A program made the position numbers and the translations under genes. Below, one piece after another: positions 16,591 through 25,888 of a DNA stretch of 64,000 nt. This stretch comes from Chryseobacterium joostei (lineage in GTDB: Bacteria; Bacteroidota; Bacteroidia; Flavobacteriales; Weeksellaceae), in the NCBI RefSeq assembly GCF_003815775.1, contig NZ_CP033926.1:2604001-2668000 (forward strand), read 5' to 3'. Position 1 is the first letter of the stretch, and every line of letters starts with the position of its first letter. The notes under the pieces are model-generated. The model saw only the letters and a list, made by a program, of their open reading frames with translations, was not told the DNA's origin and did not search any database.

Positions 16591-17128
16591 AATAAATCTC
16601 TTGTTTCAAATTATTGTAGATAATAATTTTATCAGATGTTGAACAGTTACTTAATGTTTTAATTTTATCAAGACTATCTTTAGAGTACGGCTCTTTTGCA
16701 ATCCAACTCCTGAACATTTCAGGCTTGAACGTTTCTAATATTAGGTTTTCTTCATACATCTTTCTATATATAAAACTATAATCTGCTAAAGCTTTATTAC
16801 TATTTTTATAATTTTGATGTAATAATTCAAAGAATTGAAAAGCTTTTATATCTTGAAAAATATGAGGATATGGATTATCAAATAATTTTTCATCTAAATA
16901 GTTTTTATTATTCTCTAATTTTTCAATTTTCAACTCTAATTCCTCAATTCTTTCATTAGCAAATTTATTACTAGCAATAGTTATATTTCCTAAAGCTGGA
17001 TAATCTTTATTGGCCATAATACGCTCAATATGCTGAAATGTGGGAAATAATTTTTTCATCATTGCAGATTCAGAAGTCCACTGTCTTAACCTTTCTGATG
17101 ATTCATAGCTTTCTTCGTCAGACATCAT
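16577..17128 (-). CDS. Element-encoded coiled-coil protein of unknown function
   Basis: I do not recognise this 183-residue acidic/basic mixed protein. A likely coiled coil spans about residues 57-82 (NERIEELELKIEKLENNK core). The remainder is helical with no visible catalytic motif, signal peptide or membrane segment. It lies 16 nt downstream of the integrase gene in the same direction and upstream of the HTH gene, so it is probably transcribed with the integrase. An accessory role in integration, replication or regulation is plausible but unsupported. Confidence 0.65.
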   Translation of the reverse strand: MMSDEESYESSERLRQWTSESAMMKKLFPTFQHIERIMANKDYPALGNITIASNKFANERIEELELKIEKLENNKNYLDEKLFDNPYPHIFQDIKAFQFFELLHQNYKNSNKALADYSFIYRKMYEENLILETFKPEMFRSWIAKEPYSKDSLDKIKTLSNCSTSDKIIIYNNLKQEIYYNVP

Positions 17129-17144
17129 AATATTTATTTAGATA

Positions 17145-18449
17145 TTAAAGGTATTTAAAAACTTCCTTTGCCAAATCTTTATTACTTTTTCCTATGTAAT
17201 CTAAAAAAATAGTTTCAGTACTATGTCCAGTCATATTAATAATATAATTTGTAGGAATAATACCATAAAAATTAGTTGCAAATGACCTTCTTCCTATGTG
17301 CGAAGAAACCAATTCCCATTTTTCATACACCCCTTCTTCTTTTCTGTATTTGCCACTTTCAGGTTCTATTTCTTTTTTCTTACTTCCTTTTATTTTTTCA
17401 GTAATTCCAGCTTCTTTACAAACTAATTTTAAATAATCGTTATATTTTTGATCAGACAATGCCTTAGGAAAATTCCAATTTCTTTTATTTAAAACCTCTT
17501 CTACTTTAGGCAAAATAGGGATTGTCATTAATTTGTTTGTTTTTTGTTGTTTAAATTCCAATAAATACCTACTGTCTTCTTCTCTTATCATATCAGTTCT
17601 AAACTTCATAAAATCAGAAACTCGTTGTCCAGTATAACAAGAAATAATAAGCCAGTCTCTAACATTATCGAAGCTCTCATTTAATTCAACTTTTTCAATT
17701 TTTTCTAATTCTTTAACTGTTAAATATATAGGTTTACTTTCCTTTTTAACTTTAATCTTTACCTTATTTATATTTCTATCTACTTCAAGACCTTTCTCAT
17801 GAGCATAATTACAGAAAGTTTTAATAAATACTAAATCCCTTTGAATCGTACCTATTGCATAATTCTCTTTTTTACTGTAATCAATAAATTCATTTTTAAA
17901 GGTTTCATTGATTTCCGAGATGAGTAAAATTTTCTTTTTTTCTTTCTGAAATCGTTCAAGTTTATGTTTAACAACTTTCAATTTTTTAACTGTGGATTGA
18001 GTAATTTCGTCTTGCTTTTCATCAATATAATAATCAACAAATTTCACCAACTCATTCGTAATTTCTGTATTCGATTTATCTTGATTGTAGTAACCATCAA
18101 TAATATTAATAAACCACTCTTTGTTTATGGACTCTTCTTTAATTTTTCCAACAGCCTCAAGAACAAAATTTTTAATATTATTTAATTCAGTTTTTACTTG
18201 TAAATCAAAATTAGATAATTTAATATCTCTAATGGTTTTATGATTCGCTTTATATAATTTTCCGTTTTTCTCTTTTGTTTGCCTTAGGTAGTTATTCCAA
18301 TAATCTTTTGAAACCTCTACTTGAGTCTTACAATCAAATATTTTCTCACTATTTTCTTTCTCATCTTTTGAGAACTTTCCTAAAATTAGCCTTGATGTTA
18401 AAAAGGAATTAGCTTTTTGGGAACGATAAATAAAAATAACTCTTGCCAT
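17145..18449 (-). CDS. int: Tyrosine recombinase (integrase) of the element
   Basis: This 434-residue phage-type integrase has an N-terminal arm-binding-like domain (about 1-110), a SAM-like core-binding domain (about 130-225) and a catalytic domain. All catalytic residues are present: Arg276 (YTGQRVSDF), Lys303 (QQKTNKL), His384 and Arg387 (SSHIGRRSF), His409 (TGHS) and Tyr418 (FLDYIG). The layout matches integrases of Bacteroidetes conjugative and mobilisable elements. The gene lies 200 bp from attR and probably drives recombination between the 15-bp ssrA repeats. Paired repeats at both ends of the element could be its arm sites. Confidence 0.95.
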   Translation of the reverse strand: MARVIFIYRSQKANSFLTSRLILGKFSKDEKENSEKIFDCKTQVEVSKDYWNNYLRQTKEKNGKLYKANHKTIRDIKLSNFDLQVKTELNNIKNFVLEAVGKIKEESINKEWFINIIDGYYNQDKSNTEITNELVKFVDYYIDEKQDEITQSTVKKLKVVKHKLERFQKEKKKILLISEINETFKNEFIDYSKKENYAIGTIQRDLVFIKTFCNYAHEKGLEVDRNINKVKIKVKKESKPIYLTVKELEKIEKVELNESFDNVRDWLIISCYTGQRVSDFMKFRTDMIREEDSRYLLEFKQQKTNKLMTIPILPKVEEVLNKRNWNFPKALSDQKYNDYLKLVCKEAGITEKIKGSKKKEIEPESGKYRKEEGVYEKWELVSSHIGRRSFATNFYGIIPTNYIINMTGHSTETIFLDYIGKSNKDLAKEVFKYL

Positions 18450-18479
18450 AAATTCGAATTATGATACAAAGTTATAAAT

Positions 18480-18500
18480 TTGTACTAAACTTGTACTATA
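18480..18500. repeat. Right arm-type repeat pair, possible integrase-binding sites
   Basis: TTGTACTAAA (18480) and TTGTACTATA (18491) are 11 bp apart, in the same orientation and spacing as the pair at 2031-2051. They lie upstream of the integrase gene and 137 bp inside attR. Confidence 0.55.
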
Positions 18501-18636
18501 AAATACAATCAAATAAAATAATCTGCAATTAAAAACAAGCATTACAGCATATAAAAACACCGAAAAACCTTTTAAAATAAGCATATTACAAACATAAATT
18601 AGATTTACCGTAATTTTAAGATTGCAATAAAAGTAC

Positions 18637-18651
18637 TCCCTCCAACTCCAC
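18637..18651 (+). repeat. Right attachment site (attR core)
   Basis: This is an exact copy of the 15-bp ssrA 3' end TCCCTCCAACTCCAC. It is not preceded by the rest of tmRNA, as expected for the far junction of an island integrated at ssrA. Confidence 0.92.
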
Positions 18652-18680
18652 AAAAAACACTGATATTTTCAGTGTTTTTT
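18652..18680 (+). terminator. Displaced original ssrA terminator
   Basis: AAAAAACACTGA (18652-18663) pairs with TCAGTGTTTTTT (18669-18680) over a 5-nt loop and continues into a T run. It directly follows the attR core, exactly where the uninterrupted ssrA gene would have its terminator. Confidence 0.85.
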
Positions 18681-18684
18681 TTTA

Positions 18685-19071
18685 TTTTAAAAATCATGGT
18701 GTATTTTTTCTTACTCTCATTAATCATCAACATATTTATACCATTCCTATCAAAAATCATCACTTTTAGTCTTCAAACGTCACAATTAAAGTCTATTCTT
18801 TAAATAAACAATGTTTTAATTTCGCAACGACTAAATATTGATAAAAATCTTTCTATTTCGACTCTTTTTATCTCAAATAAGATCAAAATCGATCATTTTT
18901 AAACATTCCCCACCTTAAATAAGTCAGCTAAACACAAAATAAAAACTAATCCCCTATAATGGACTGCAATATAAATAGCTGAAAACTAAAACACTAAAGC
19001 AGCCTAACCTAAAATGATAGATCCCTCTCCACAAAAAAGACTAAAAAAATGTTTTATCGTAAAGAATTTTA
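18685..19071. other. Gene-free stretch upstream of acpP
   Basis: About 390 AT-rich bases lie between the displaced ssrA terminator and the acpP promoter. I see no credible open frame, RNA fold or repeat. Confidence 0.5.
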
Positions 19072-19079
19072 TATATTTG
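19072..19079 (+). promoter_or_regulatory. -7 box of the acpP operon promoter
   Basis: TATATTTG matches TAnnTTTG and lies 32 nt before the acpP start codon. The -33 region is only loosely TG-rich (around 19050). Confidence 0.6.
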
Positions 19080-19111
19080 CACCATCTAACAATTAAAAAA
19101 AATAATTTACT

Positions 19112-19351
19112 ATGTCAGACATTGCATCAAGAGTAAAAGCTATCATCGCTGATAAGCTTGACGTTGAAGAAACAGAAGTAACTCCTGAAGCTAGCTTCAC
19201 TAACGATTTAGGAGCTGATTCACTAGATACAGTTGAACTAATCATGGAATTTGAAAAAGAATTTAACATTCAAATCCCTGATGATCAAGCTGAAAAAATT
19301 ACTACTGTAGGGCACGCTATCGCTTACATCGAAGAAGTAGTAAATAAATAA
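19112..19351 (+). CDS. acpP: Acyl carrier protein
   Basis: This 79-residue acidic protein has the phosphopantetheine attachment motif [10 protein letters not shown] with Ser37, followed by the recognition helix [20 protein letters not shown]. It carries growing acyl chains as thioesters in cytosolic type II fatty acid synthesis. It is first in the cluster acpP-fabF-rnc-pyk and 33 nt from fabF, so it is likely co-transcribed with it. Confidence 0.98.
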   Translation: MSDIASRVKAIIADKLDVEETEVTPEASFTNDLGADSLDTVELIMEFEKEFNIQIPDDQAEKITTVGHAIAYIEEVVNK

Positions 19352-19384
19352 TATTCTTCAACAAAAAGAAATTAAACAAAGTTT

Positions 19385-20629
19385 ATGGAATTAAAAAGAG
19401 TAGTTGTAACCGGATTTGGAGCAATAACACCAATTGGAAATAATGCAAAAGAATACTGGGAAAATCTTGTGAAAGGTGAGAGCGGAGCCGCTCCGATTAC
19501 TCTTTTTGATGCCACAAACTTTAAAACAAAGTTCGCTTGCGAGGTGAAAAATTTTGATCCGTTACAGCATTTCGATAAGAAAGAAGCTAAAAAAATGGAC
19601 CGAAATACTCAATTGGGACTTGTTGCCGCTAGAGAAGCAGTAGCACATTCCAGAATTATGGAAGACAATGTGGATAAAAACAGAGTCGGTGTAATCTGGG
19701 GTTCCGGAATCGGAGGTTTAGAGACTTTTGAAACAGAAGTTTTAGGTTGGGCTAATACGGAAATTCCGAGATTCAACCCGTTCTTTATTCCAAAAATGAT
19801 TGCGGATATTACTCCTGGACATATTTCTATTGAATATGGTTTCCATGGGCCCAATTATACTACTGTATCTGCATGTGCTTCTTCAGCAAATGCTATAATC
19901 GATTCCAAAATGCTGATCCAATTAGGAAAAGCAGATGTAATTGTATGCGGAGGCTCTGAAGCCGCCGTTACAGCAAGTGGTGTCGGTGGATTTAATGCAA
20001 TGATGGCACTTTCTACAAGAAATGATGATCCAAAAACAGCTTCAAGACCTTTTGACAAAGACAGAGATGGATTTGTATTAGGTGAAGGTGCAGGAACCAT
20101 TATTCTTGAAGAATATGAGCACGCGATAAAACGTGGTGCAACAATTTATGCAGAATTACTGGGAGGAGGTTTAAGTGCTGATGCACATCATATGACCGCT
20201 CCACACCCTGAAGGTCTTGGTGCTTATCTTGTAATGAAAAGTTGTCTGGAAGATGCAGGTTTAACTGCTGATGAAGTAGATCATATCAATATGCATGGTA
20301 CCTCTACTCCATTAGGAGACATCGCAGAATCCAATGCAATTTCAAAATTACTAGGCGAGCATGCTTTTGATATTCAGATTAATTCTACAAAATCAATGAC
20401 TGGCCACCTTTTAGGTGCTGCAGGTGTTATTGAAGCTATCGCTGCATTGGGAACTATTATTCATGGTACTGTTCCTCCTACCATCAACCATTTTACTGAT
20501 GATGAAAATATTGACAGCAGACTAAACTTTACGTTTAACACTGCTGTGAAGAAAGATGTAAAAGTAGCCATGAGCAATACTTTTGGATTTGGCGGGCATA
20601 ACGCTTGCGTTCTATTTAAGAAAATCTAA
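19385..20629 (+). CDS. fabF: Beta-ketoacyl-ACP synthase II
   Basis: This 414-residue condensing enzyme elongates acyl-ACP with malonyl-ACP. The Cys-His-His triad is visible: Cys164 in VSACASS, His304 in NMHGTSTPLG and His341 in MTGHLLGAAG, plus Lys336. The C-terminal FGFGGHNACVLF is the usual family end. Length and position directly after acpP fit FabF rather than FabB. Confidence 0.97.
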   Translation: MELKRVVVTGFGAITPIGNNAKEYWENLVKGESGAAPITLFDATNFKTKFACEVKNFDPLQHFDKKEAKKMDRNTQLGLVAAREAVAHSRIMEDNVDKNRVGVIWGSGIGGLETFETEVLGWANTEIPRFNPFFIPKMIADITPGHISIEYGFHGPNYTTVSACASSANAIIDSKMLIQLGKADVIVCGGSEAAVTASGVGGFNAMMALSTRNDDPKTASRPFDKDRDGFVLGEGAGTIILEEYEHAIKRGATIYAELLGGGLSADAHHMTAPHPEGLGAYLVMKSCLEDAGLTADEVDHINMHGTSTPLGDIAESNAISKLLGEHAFDIQINSTKSMTGHLLGAAGVIEAIAALGTIIHGTVPPTINHFTDDENIDSRLNFTFNTAVKKDVKVAMSNTFGFGGHNACVLFKKI

Positions 20630-20638
20630 ATTCAATGA

Positions 20639-21403
20639 ATGGAGTTACAGAAATACTTTTCTAAATTCCTTCTCAAAAAAAGAAAAAGACAATTAACGGA
20701 AAGAGACTATTTTCTCAGTACCGAACTTAAAAAAGTTCTAGGTACAGAGGTACAAAATATTGCTCTTTATCGTGAGGCTTTTTCTTTAAAAAATTCTTCT
20801 AAAAATCAAGACAGTAATTACGAAAGACTTGAATTTTTGGGAGATTCTGTTTTGGGTACAATTATATCTTGTCATTTGTTCCAGACATACCCTCAAGCCA
20901 ATGAAGGGTACCTGACACAGATGAAATCTAAGATTGTTAATAGGAAAAATCTTAATAAATTAGGAGAAGACCTTAAGCTTACGACTCTTCTGCAAAAGCA
21001 GAATAATTCTTCGGCTTTAGGGGAAAATATCTCCGGAAACTTATTTGAAGCCCTAATCGGTGCTGTATATTTGGACTTCCATTATGATGCTTGCAAAAGA
21101 ATTATTTTGGAGAAACTTTTGACTCCATCCGAGATTAACAAGCTTGAAAACAAAATTGTAAGCTACAAAGGCCTCCTACTTGAATGGAGCCAAAAGAAGA
21201 AGGTAAATATAAAGTACGAAACCTGTGAGGAAATACAGGCCAATAAAGCCATTGTATTCCGATGTCATGTATGGCTGGGAGATGAAAAGATTGCCAATGC
21301 ATCAGAAACTTCCAAGAAAAAAGCAGAAGAAAAAGCTGCACAAAGGGCATTTTATATTTTAAATAAAAAAGAAAATATACTTGGAAATTCAAAAACTTTA
21401 TGA
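20639..21403 (+). CDS. rnc: Ribonuclease III
   Basis: This 254-residue protein has the RNase III signature ERLEFLGDSVLG (residues 62-73) and a second catalytic segment NLFEALIGAVYLD. A double-stranded RNA-binding domain occupies about residues 170-245 (YKGLLLEWSQKKK to KKKAEEKAAQRA). It cleaves double-stranded precursors of rRNA and mRNA. It starts 9 nt after fabF and overlaps the next gene by 23 nt, indicating one operon. Confidence 0.96.
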   Translation: MELQKYFSKFLLKKRKRQLTERDYFLSTELKKVLGTEVQNIALYREAFSLKNSSKNQDSNYERLEFLGDSVLGTIISCHLFQTYPQANEGYLTQMKSKIVNRKNLNKLGEDLKLTTLLQKQNNSSALGENISGNLFEALIGAVYLDFHYDACKRIILEKLLTPSEINKLENKIVSYKGLLLEWSQKKKVNIKYETCEEIQANKAIVFRCHVWLGDEKIANASETSKKKAEEKAAQRAFYILNKKENILGNSKTL

Positions 21404-21854
21404 TCTTGATGATATAGAATTTGAAGATATTGCCATAGGATTGGTAAGATTAGCAAAAGATATACCCGCTCATGAGTTTTTCTACAAAATAAATCAAAAT
21501 AACAACCTCTCGTTTTCAAGAAAAAAAGACCTTGTCTTTCACGGGGATTATTTTGACTATTTTTTTCCAAGATATGAGGCCTATCACAAGTTTTCAAAGA
21601 CCTGCTTTACCTTTATTTCTAATAAATCTTCGGAAAGTAAGCAAAAAAAAGTTCAAACAGAACTCTTTACAGAAGAAGAAAATATTAAGTTTTTATTAAA
21701 TAATCAGGTAGATGTAGAATATATTCTACATAGTTCGGAACAGTTTCCTGATTTTTCCGTAATTTTGCTCCCTGAAAATCTTGTGTTTCCAATTCAAGAT
21801 TATACACTGAGTTCTGATGAGGAACTTTATCAAATTATCCAATATTATGAATAA
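21381..21854 (+). CDS. IPExxxVDY-like protein
   Basis: This 157-residue protein lies between rnc and pyk, the position occupied by IPExxxVDY family proteins in Flavobacteriia. It carries an IPAHEFFYKIN segment near residue 30 and VDVEYILHS near residue 110, loose matches to the family motifs. No catalytic residues, signal or membrane segment are visible. The first ATG overlaps rnc by 23 nt, and its stop overlaps the pyk start by 8 nt. The function of this family is unknown. Confidence 0.65.
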   Translation: MEIQKLYDLDDIEFEDIAIGLVRLAKDIPAHEFFYKINQNNNLSFSRKKDLVFHGDYFDYFFPRYEAYHKFSKTCFTFISNKSSESKQKKVQTELFTEEENIKFLLNNQVDVEYILHSSEQFPDFSVILLPENLVFPIQDYTLSSDEELYQIIQYYE

Positions 21855-23292
21855 GTATTTAAAGAAGACAAAAATTATCGCAACACTAGGACCTGCATCG
21901 TCATCGAAGGAGGTTATGTTAGATTTAATGAAAGCGGGTGTTGATATTTTCAGAATAAATTTTTCACATGCAGATTACGACTTAGTTCGAAAAAATATTG
22001 AAATAATTAGAGAACTCAATAATGAGTATGGTTATTCAGTAGGTATTTTGGGAGACCTTCAAGGGCCTAAACTAAGAGTAGGTGTTGTAAAGGAAGGTTC
22101 TTACCTAAATCCTGGAGATATTCTTACTTTCACCAATGAAAAGATAGAGGGTGACTCTACTAAGGTATATATGACTTACCAACAGTTCCCACAAGACGTA
22201 AAAGTAGGTGAAAGAATCCTTATTGATGATGGGAAACTAATGTTGGAGGTTATCGAAACCAATGAAATAGATACTGTAAAAGCAAAAACTATTCAAGGAG
22301 GGCCACTAAGCTCTAAAAAAGGAGTTAATCTACCTAATACGAATGTTTCTCTTCCTGCTTTGACAGAAAAGGATGTTCAGGATGCTAATTTCATGCTTGA
22401 CATGGAAGTAGACTGGATCGCTCTTTCTTTCGTACGTCATGCACAGGATATTATTGACCTGAAAGAGTTAATTTCAAAACATCCGAACGGTAAATTCAAA
22501 ACTCCAATTATTGCGAAGATTGAAAAGCCGGAAGGGGTTAAAAATATTGAGGAAATTTTATTGGAATGTGACGGATTAATGGTTGCCCGTGGTGACCTGG
22601 GAGTTGAAGTTCCAATGGAAGAAGTTCCTGCGATCCAAAAAAATCTGGTAGAAAAGGCAAGATTCTATTCTAAGCCGGTAATTATTGCTACCCAGATGAT
22701 GGAAACGATGATTAATAGCTTAACGCCTACAAGAGCAGAGGTAAACGACGTTGCAAACTCTGTATTGGATGGCGCTGATGCTGTAATGCTTTCCGGTGAA
22801 ACTTCTGTAGGAAGATACCCGGTACAGGTTGTAGAAAACATGGCTAAAATTGTGAAAAACATTGAAACCACTCATTTCTATCAGCACAAGAATGAACCGA
22901 TTGAAAAAGACTACAACTGTATTGACGAAAGATTCATTACGAACAGAGTATGTCTTGCCGCGGTAAGAATTGCTAAGACAACCAATGTATCTGCTATTGT
23001 AACGCTTACTCACTCTGGATATACAGCTTTCCAGCTAGCTGCTCACAGACCAAACTCTCAGATTATTGTATACAGTGGAAACAAAAGAGTGATCACTATG
23101 CTGAATCTTCTTTGGGGAGTTCACGCTTACTACTATGATATGAAAAAGTCTACTGACGAAACCATTATTCAGGTAAATATGCTAACGCATAATTATGGGT
23201 ATATCGAAACAGGTGACTTTGTAATCAATATTAATGCGACTCCATCATATGAAGGTGGAAAAACAAATACGTTGAGATTAACAACAGTTTAA
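21847..23292 (+). CDS. pyk: Pyruvate kinase
   Basis: Pyruvate kinase converts phosphoenolpyruvate and ADP to pyruvate and ATP at the end of glycolysis. The start at 21847 (MNKYLKKTKIIATLGPASS) places the conserved N-terminus correctly; an upstream in-frame ATG adds ten unrelated residues. Visible motifs include RINFSH, GDLQGPKLR, IAKIEKPEGV with the catalytic Lys, MVARGDLGVE and IIATQMMETM. At 481 residues it is full length. The start overlaps the preceding gene by 8 nt, suggesting translational coupling. Confidence 0.97.
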   Translation: MNKYLKKTKIIATLGPASSSKEVMLDLMKAGVDIFRINFSHADYDLVRKNIEIIRELNNEYGYSVGILGDLQGPKLRVGVVKEGSYLNPGDILTFTNEKIEGDSTKVYMTYQQFPQDVKVGERILIDDGKLMLEVIETNEIDTVKAKTIQGGPLSSKKGVNLPNTNVSLPALTEKDVQDANFMLDMEVDWIALSFVRHAQDIIDLKELISKHPNGKFKTPIIAKIEKPEGVKNIEEILLECDGLMVARGDLGVEVPMEEVPAIQKNLVEKARFYSKPVIIATQMMETMINSLTPTRAEVNDVANSVLDGADAVMLSGETSVGRYPVQVVENMAKIVKNIETTHFYQHKNEPIEKDYNCIDERFITNRVCLAAVRIAKTTNVSAIVTLTHSGYTAFQLAAHRPNSQIIVYSGNKRVITMLNLLWGVHAYYYDMKKSTDETIIQVNMLTHNYGYIETGDFVININATPSYEGGKTNTLRLTTV

Positions 23293-23315
23293 GCTACATC
23301 GCTTCGCTCAATATA

Positions 23316-23351
23316 AAAAGACTCCCGAAAATTACTTTTCGGGAGTCTTTT
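23316..23351 (+). terminator. Terminator after pyk
   Basis: AAAAGACTCCCGAAAA pairs with TTTTCGGGAGTCTTTT over a 4-nt loop, with a T run following. It lies between convergent pyk and the aldehyde dehydrogenase gene and can act on both strands. Confidence 0.88.
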
Positions 23352-23405
23352 ATTTATTAAGTATATCTTTTATTATCAATACTTTTTACATGTTCATTGT
23401 ATGAA

Positions 23406-24698
23406 TTAATTTCCGACAATCGTTTTTGCCGTTACAAACTCTTTTAATGCCAATAAAGAAAGCTCAGTTCCGTATCCTGAAGCCTTGCTTCCACCGAATG
23501 GAAAACGTGGATCAGAACTTGTCATTCTGTTGATATTTACAGTTCCGGATTCAAGGTTTTCAATAAAGAATATTTGACGTTCTACATTCTTCGTCCAGAC
23601 AGAATTTGAAAGACCGAAAGGGATATCATTTGCTATTCGTAAAGCTTCTTCATCATTTTTAGCAGTCATTACCATTCCAAGAGGTCCGAAAAGCTCTTCT
23701 TTTAGAATTGGGTTCCCCTCCTTAACTCTGATTAAACCTGGGATAAACTCGTTCTCGGAAATTCTTTCTAAAGGAATAATGATTTCTGCTCCATTTTCCA
23801 ATGCCCTGTTGAATTGAGCTTCCAGTTCGTCAGCCAAATCTGGTCTTGCCATTCCTGCCAGGTTAGTCTCCTTATTTAAAGGATCTCCCACCTCATATTT
23901 TTTATATTCTTCAATGAATATTGGTAAAAATTTATCTTCAATCTTTTCATCAATAATAAATCTTTTTGCAGCTGTACAAGTCTGCCCGCAATTTTGAAGC
24001 CTTGATTTTACTCCGGACTTTGCTGCTTGCTCCAGATCTGCATCATCAAAAATGATAAAAGCATCACTTCCACCTAATTCAAGTAAAGATTTTTTGATAT
24101 TTAAACCAGCTATTGAAGCTACTTCTCCCCCTGCTTTTCCACTACCTGTAAGGCTTACCCCTTTTACAACATCGTGCTCAAGGATTTCTTTTACGGCTTT
24201 ATGTCCCACTTCAAGGTTCTGAAAAACACCTTCTGGGAATCCTGCTTCACGGAAAGCCTCTTCAATGGCATTTCCACTTCCAAAACATATTGAAGCATGC
24301 TTTAAAACGACTGTATTTCCTGATAAAATTGCTGGTGTAGCAAATCTTAAGACTTGCCAGAAAGGAAAATTCCATGGCATTACTCCTAAAATTACACCTT
24401 TCGGAACATAATGAACTTCAGAATAAGCAAATTCAGATTCAACTTTTTCGGGTTTTAAAGCATTCTCAGCATCTGCATAATAATTCATCATTAGTGCACA
24501 CTTTTCCACCTCAGCGATTGATTCCGTAATTGGCTTATTCATTTCAGTGGTAATGATCTTCCCAAACTTCTCTGAATTATTTTTTAAAATTTCTGCTGCT
24601 TTGGCAATTAACTTCTGCCTTTCCTCAAACGGCACTTTTCTCCATACTGAAAACGCATCATCTGCTTTAATAAGCTTGTTTTCAATTAATTGTTCCAT
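23406..24698 (-). CDS. Aldehyde dehydrogenase, probably succinate-semialdehyde type
   Basis: This 430-residue NAD(P)-dependent aldehyde dehydrogenase has Asn110 in MPWNFPFW, Glu207 in LLELGGSDAF and the catalytic Cys241 in NCGQTCTAAKR. The SLTGSGKAGGEVA loop binds the nucleotide. The compact length and N-terminus (FSVWRKVPFEERQKLI) resemble succinate-semialdehyde dehydrogenases of the GabD/Sad group, which feed succinate to the TCA cycle. Substrate choice is inferred. It is transcribed leftwards and ends at a shared terminator with pyk. Confidence 0.82.
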   Translation of the reverse strand: MEQLIENKLIKADDAFSVWRKVPFEERQKLIAKAAEILKNNSEKFGKIITTEMNKPITESIAEVEKCALMMNYYADAENALKPEKVESEFAYSEVHYVPKGVILGVMPWNFPFWQVLRFATPAILSGNTVVLKHASICFGSGNAIEEAFREAGFPEGVFQNLEVGHKAVKEILEHDVVKGVSLTGSGKAGGEVASIAGLNIKKSLLELGGSDAFIIFDDADLEQAAKSGVKSRLQNCGQTCTAAKRFIIDEKIEDKFLPIFIEEYKKYEVGDPLNKETNLAGMARPDLADELEAQFNRALENGAEIIIPLERISENEFIPGLIRVKEGNPILKEELFGPLGMVMTAKNDEEALRIANDIPFGLSNSVWTKNVERQIFFIENLESGTVNINRMTSSDPRFPFGGSKASGYGTELSLLALKEFVTAKTIVGN

Positions 24699-24831
24699 AA
24701 TATAATTTCTGTTTTAAATTCAGCTAATGAATTTATGAGCGCTTTTATTTTAAAAGCACGAAAAAGTCAGCAAATTCTGTTCCTTAAGGGTAAATAAAAT
24801 AATGATTTTCTCTATCGGAAGAATATACTTG

Positions 24832-25758
24832 TTACATCATTAGCCATTCATTCACCAGACAAGCTGCCAGTCTCGCCGTTCTATCCTGAATATCGAATGA
24901 CGGGTTTACTTCTGCTACATCCAGTGCAACCAATTTTTTGCTTTTTAAGATATGTCTGTAAAAATGCATAAAAGCTGTATCTGCAAAGATACCATTATAT
25001 GCTGAAGCTGAAACTCCAGGAGCAATGGAAGCATTAAAAACATCCATACAAATGGTAAGATAGGCAAAATCTACATTATTCAGTAATTCATCAATACGTT
25101 GATAAATTGATGTTAGGTTTTCAAAAAATAATTCATCAGCAAGAACGTATTTCATTCCATATTGATGGGCTGTATCAAAAAGCTTTAGGGTATTGGAGTT
25201 CCTTTGAATTCCGATATGTAGAGAATTAATGGGTCCATCCTGAGCAATCTGCCAAAATCCGGTTCCCGAACTGGGCCCTACTCCTTTTTCCGGTTGTCTG
25301 TTGTCAAAATGGGCATCTATATTGATGATTCCGATCTTTTGTTCGGGAAAAGCCGTTTTAACGCCTAAATAATGGGCATAGGTTACTTCATGACCTCCAC
25401 CAAGCACTAGGGATTTACCTCCTTTTAAAAGTACCTTGGATACATTTTTAGCAAGGTTATTCTGGGTATTTTCCAGGTTGCCGTCTTCACAGGTAACATT
25501 CCCAAAATCCAATAGCTTGAAATCCGGAAGAATCACCGGGAAGTTGGACATATTTTTCCTGATCACATTCGGAGCTTCTTTTGCTCCTTGGCGACCTTTA
25601 TTCCGCCTTACTCCTTCATCAACAGCGAATCCGTGTAAAACGAAATCACCCGTTGAAATATTGTCGTAATTGTGTTCTTCTTTTACTCTCTGAAATAGTC
25701 TGTGGAAGAGAAGCTCTTCTCCATCCAATCTACCCTGCCAAATATTTTGAAGCATCAT
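24832..25758 (-). CDS. hutG: Formimidoylglutamase-like ureohydrolase
   Basis: This 308-residue protein of the arginase/agmatinase/formimidoylglutamase family has metal-binding motifs GGGHEVTYAHY, NIDAHFDNR and TICMDVFNA. Formimidoylglutamase hydrolyses N-formimidoyl-glutamate to glutamate and formamide in histidine degradation. It lies about 130 nt downstream of hutI in the same direction, which favours this assignment over arginase. The first two codons are both ATG, so the start may be one residue later. Confidence 0.82.
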   Translation of the reverse strand: MMLQNIWQGRLDGEELLFHRLFQRVKEEHNYDNISTGDFVLHGFAVDEGVRRNKGRQGAKEAPNVIRKNMSNFPVILPDFKLLDFGNVTCEDGNLENTQNNLAKNVSKVLLKGGKSLVLGGGHEVTYAHYLGVKTAFPEQKIGIINIDAHFDNRQPEKGVGPSSGTGFWQIAQDGPINSLHIGIQRNSNTLKLFDTAHQYGMKYVLADELFFENLTSIYQRIDELLNNVDFAYLTICMDVFNASIAPGVSASAYNGIFADTAFMHFYRHILKSKKLVALDVAEVNPSFDIQDRTARLAACLVNEWLMM

Positions 25759-25888
25759 TCTTTAAAAATTCAATTTTAGTCACATCATTATATCCAGTAA
25801 AGCTAATTAATATTGTTTATATAAAAAAACTCCTTACGTTTATCTAAGTAAGTTTTTAAAGATTATTATTAATCAATATTCTCTATGT

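Larger units (their letters stand above)
1971..18651. mobile_element. Integrated element at ssrA carrying a candidate defence operon
   Basis: The element is bounded by the 15-bp direct repeat of the ssrA 3' end, and one unit is 16,666 bp. Next to the right junction is a tyrosine integrase, followed by an HTH protein resembling an excisionase and a DUF3987 ATPase, the usual maintenance set of small integrative elements in Bacteroidetes. All recognised genes run leftwards. There are no relaxase, type IV secretion, capsid or portal genes. The element is therefore either mobilised by another element or is a satellite or genomic island, not a self-transmissible ICE. Cargo at 2087-12976 is markedly more AT-rich than the flanking core genes. 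Integration at ssrA is a well-known strategy of tyrosine-recombinase islands. Confidence 0.9.

Noticed and set aside
1971..18651. The element as a conjugative ICE or an intact prophage
   Set aside because: No relaxase, coupling protein, type IV secretion, terminase, portal, capsid or tail gene was found; only integration and maintenance genes plus cargo are present.
18459..18653. 64-codon minus-strand frame across attR
   Set aside because: It crosses the recombination junction, has low-complexity hydrophobic composition and no homology that I can see.
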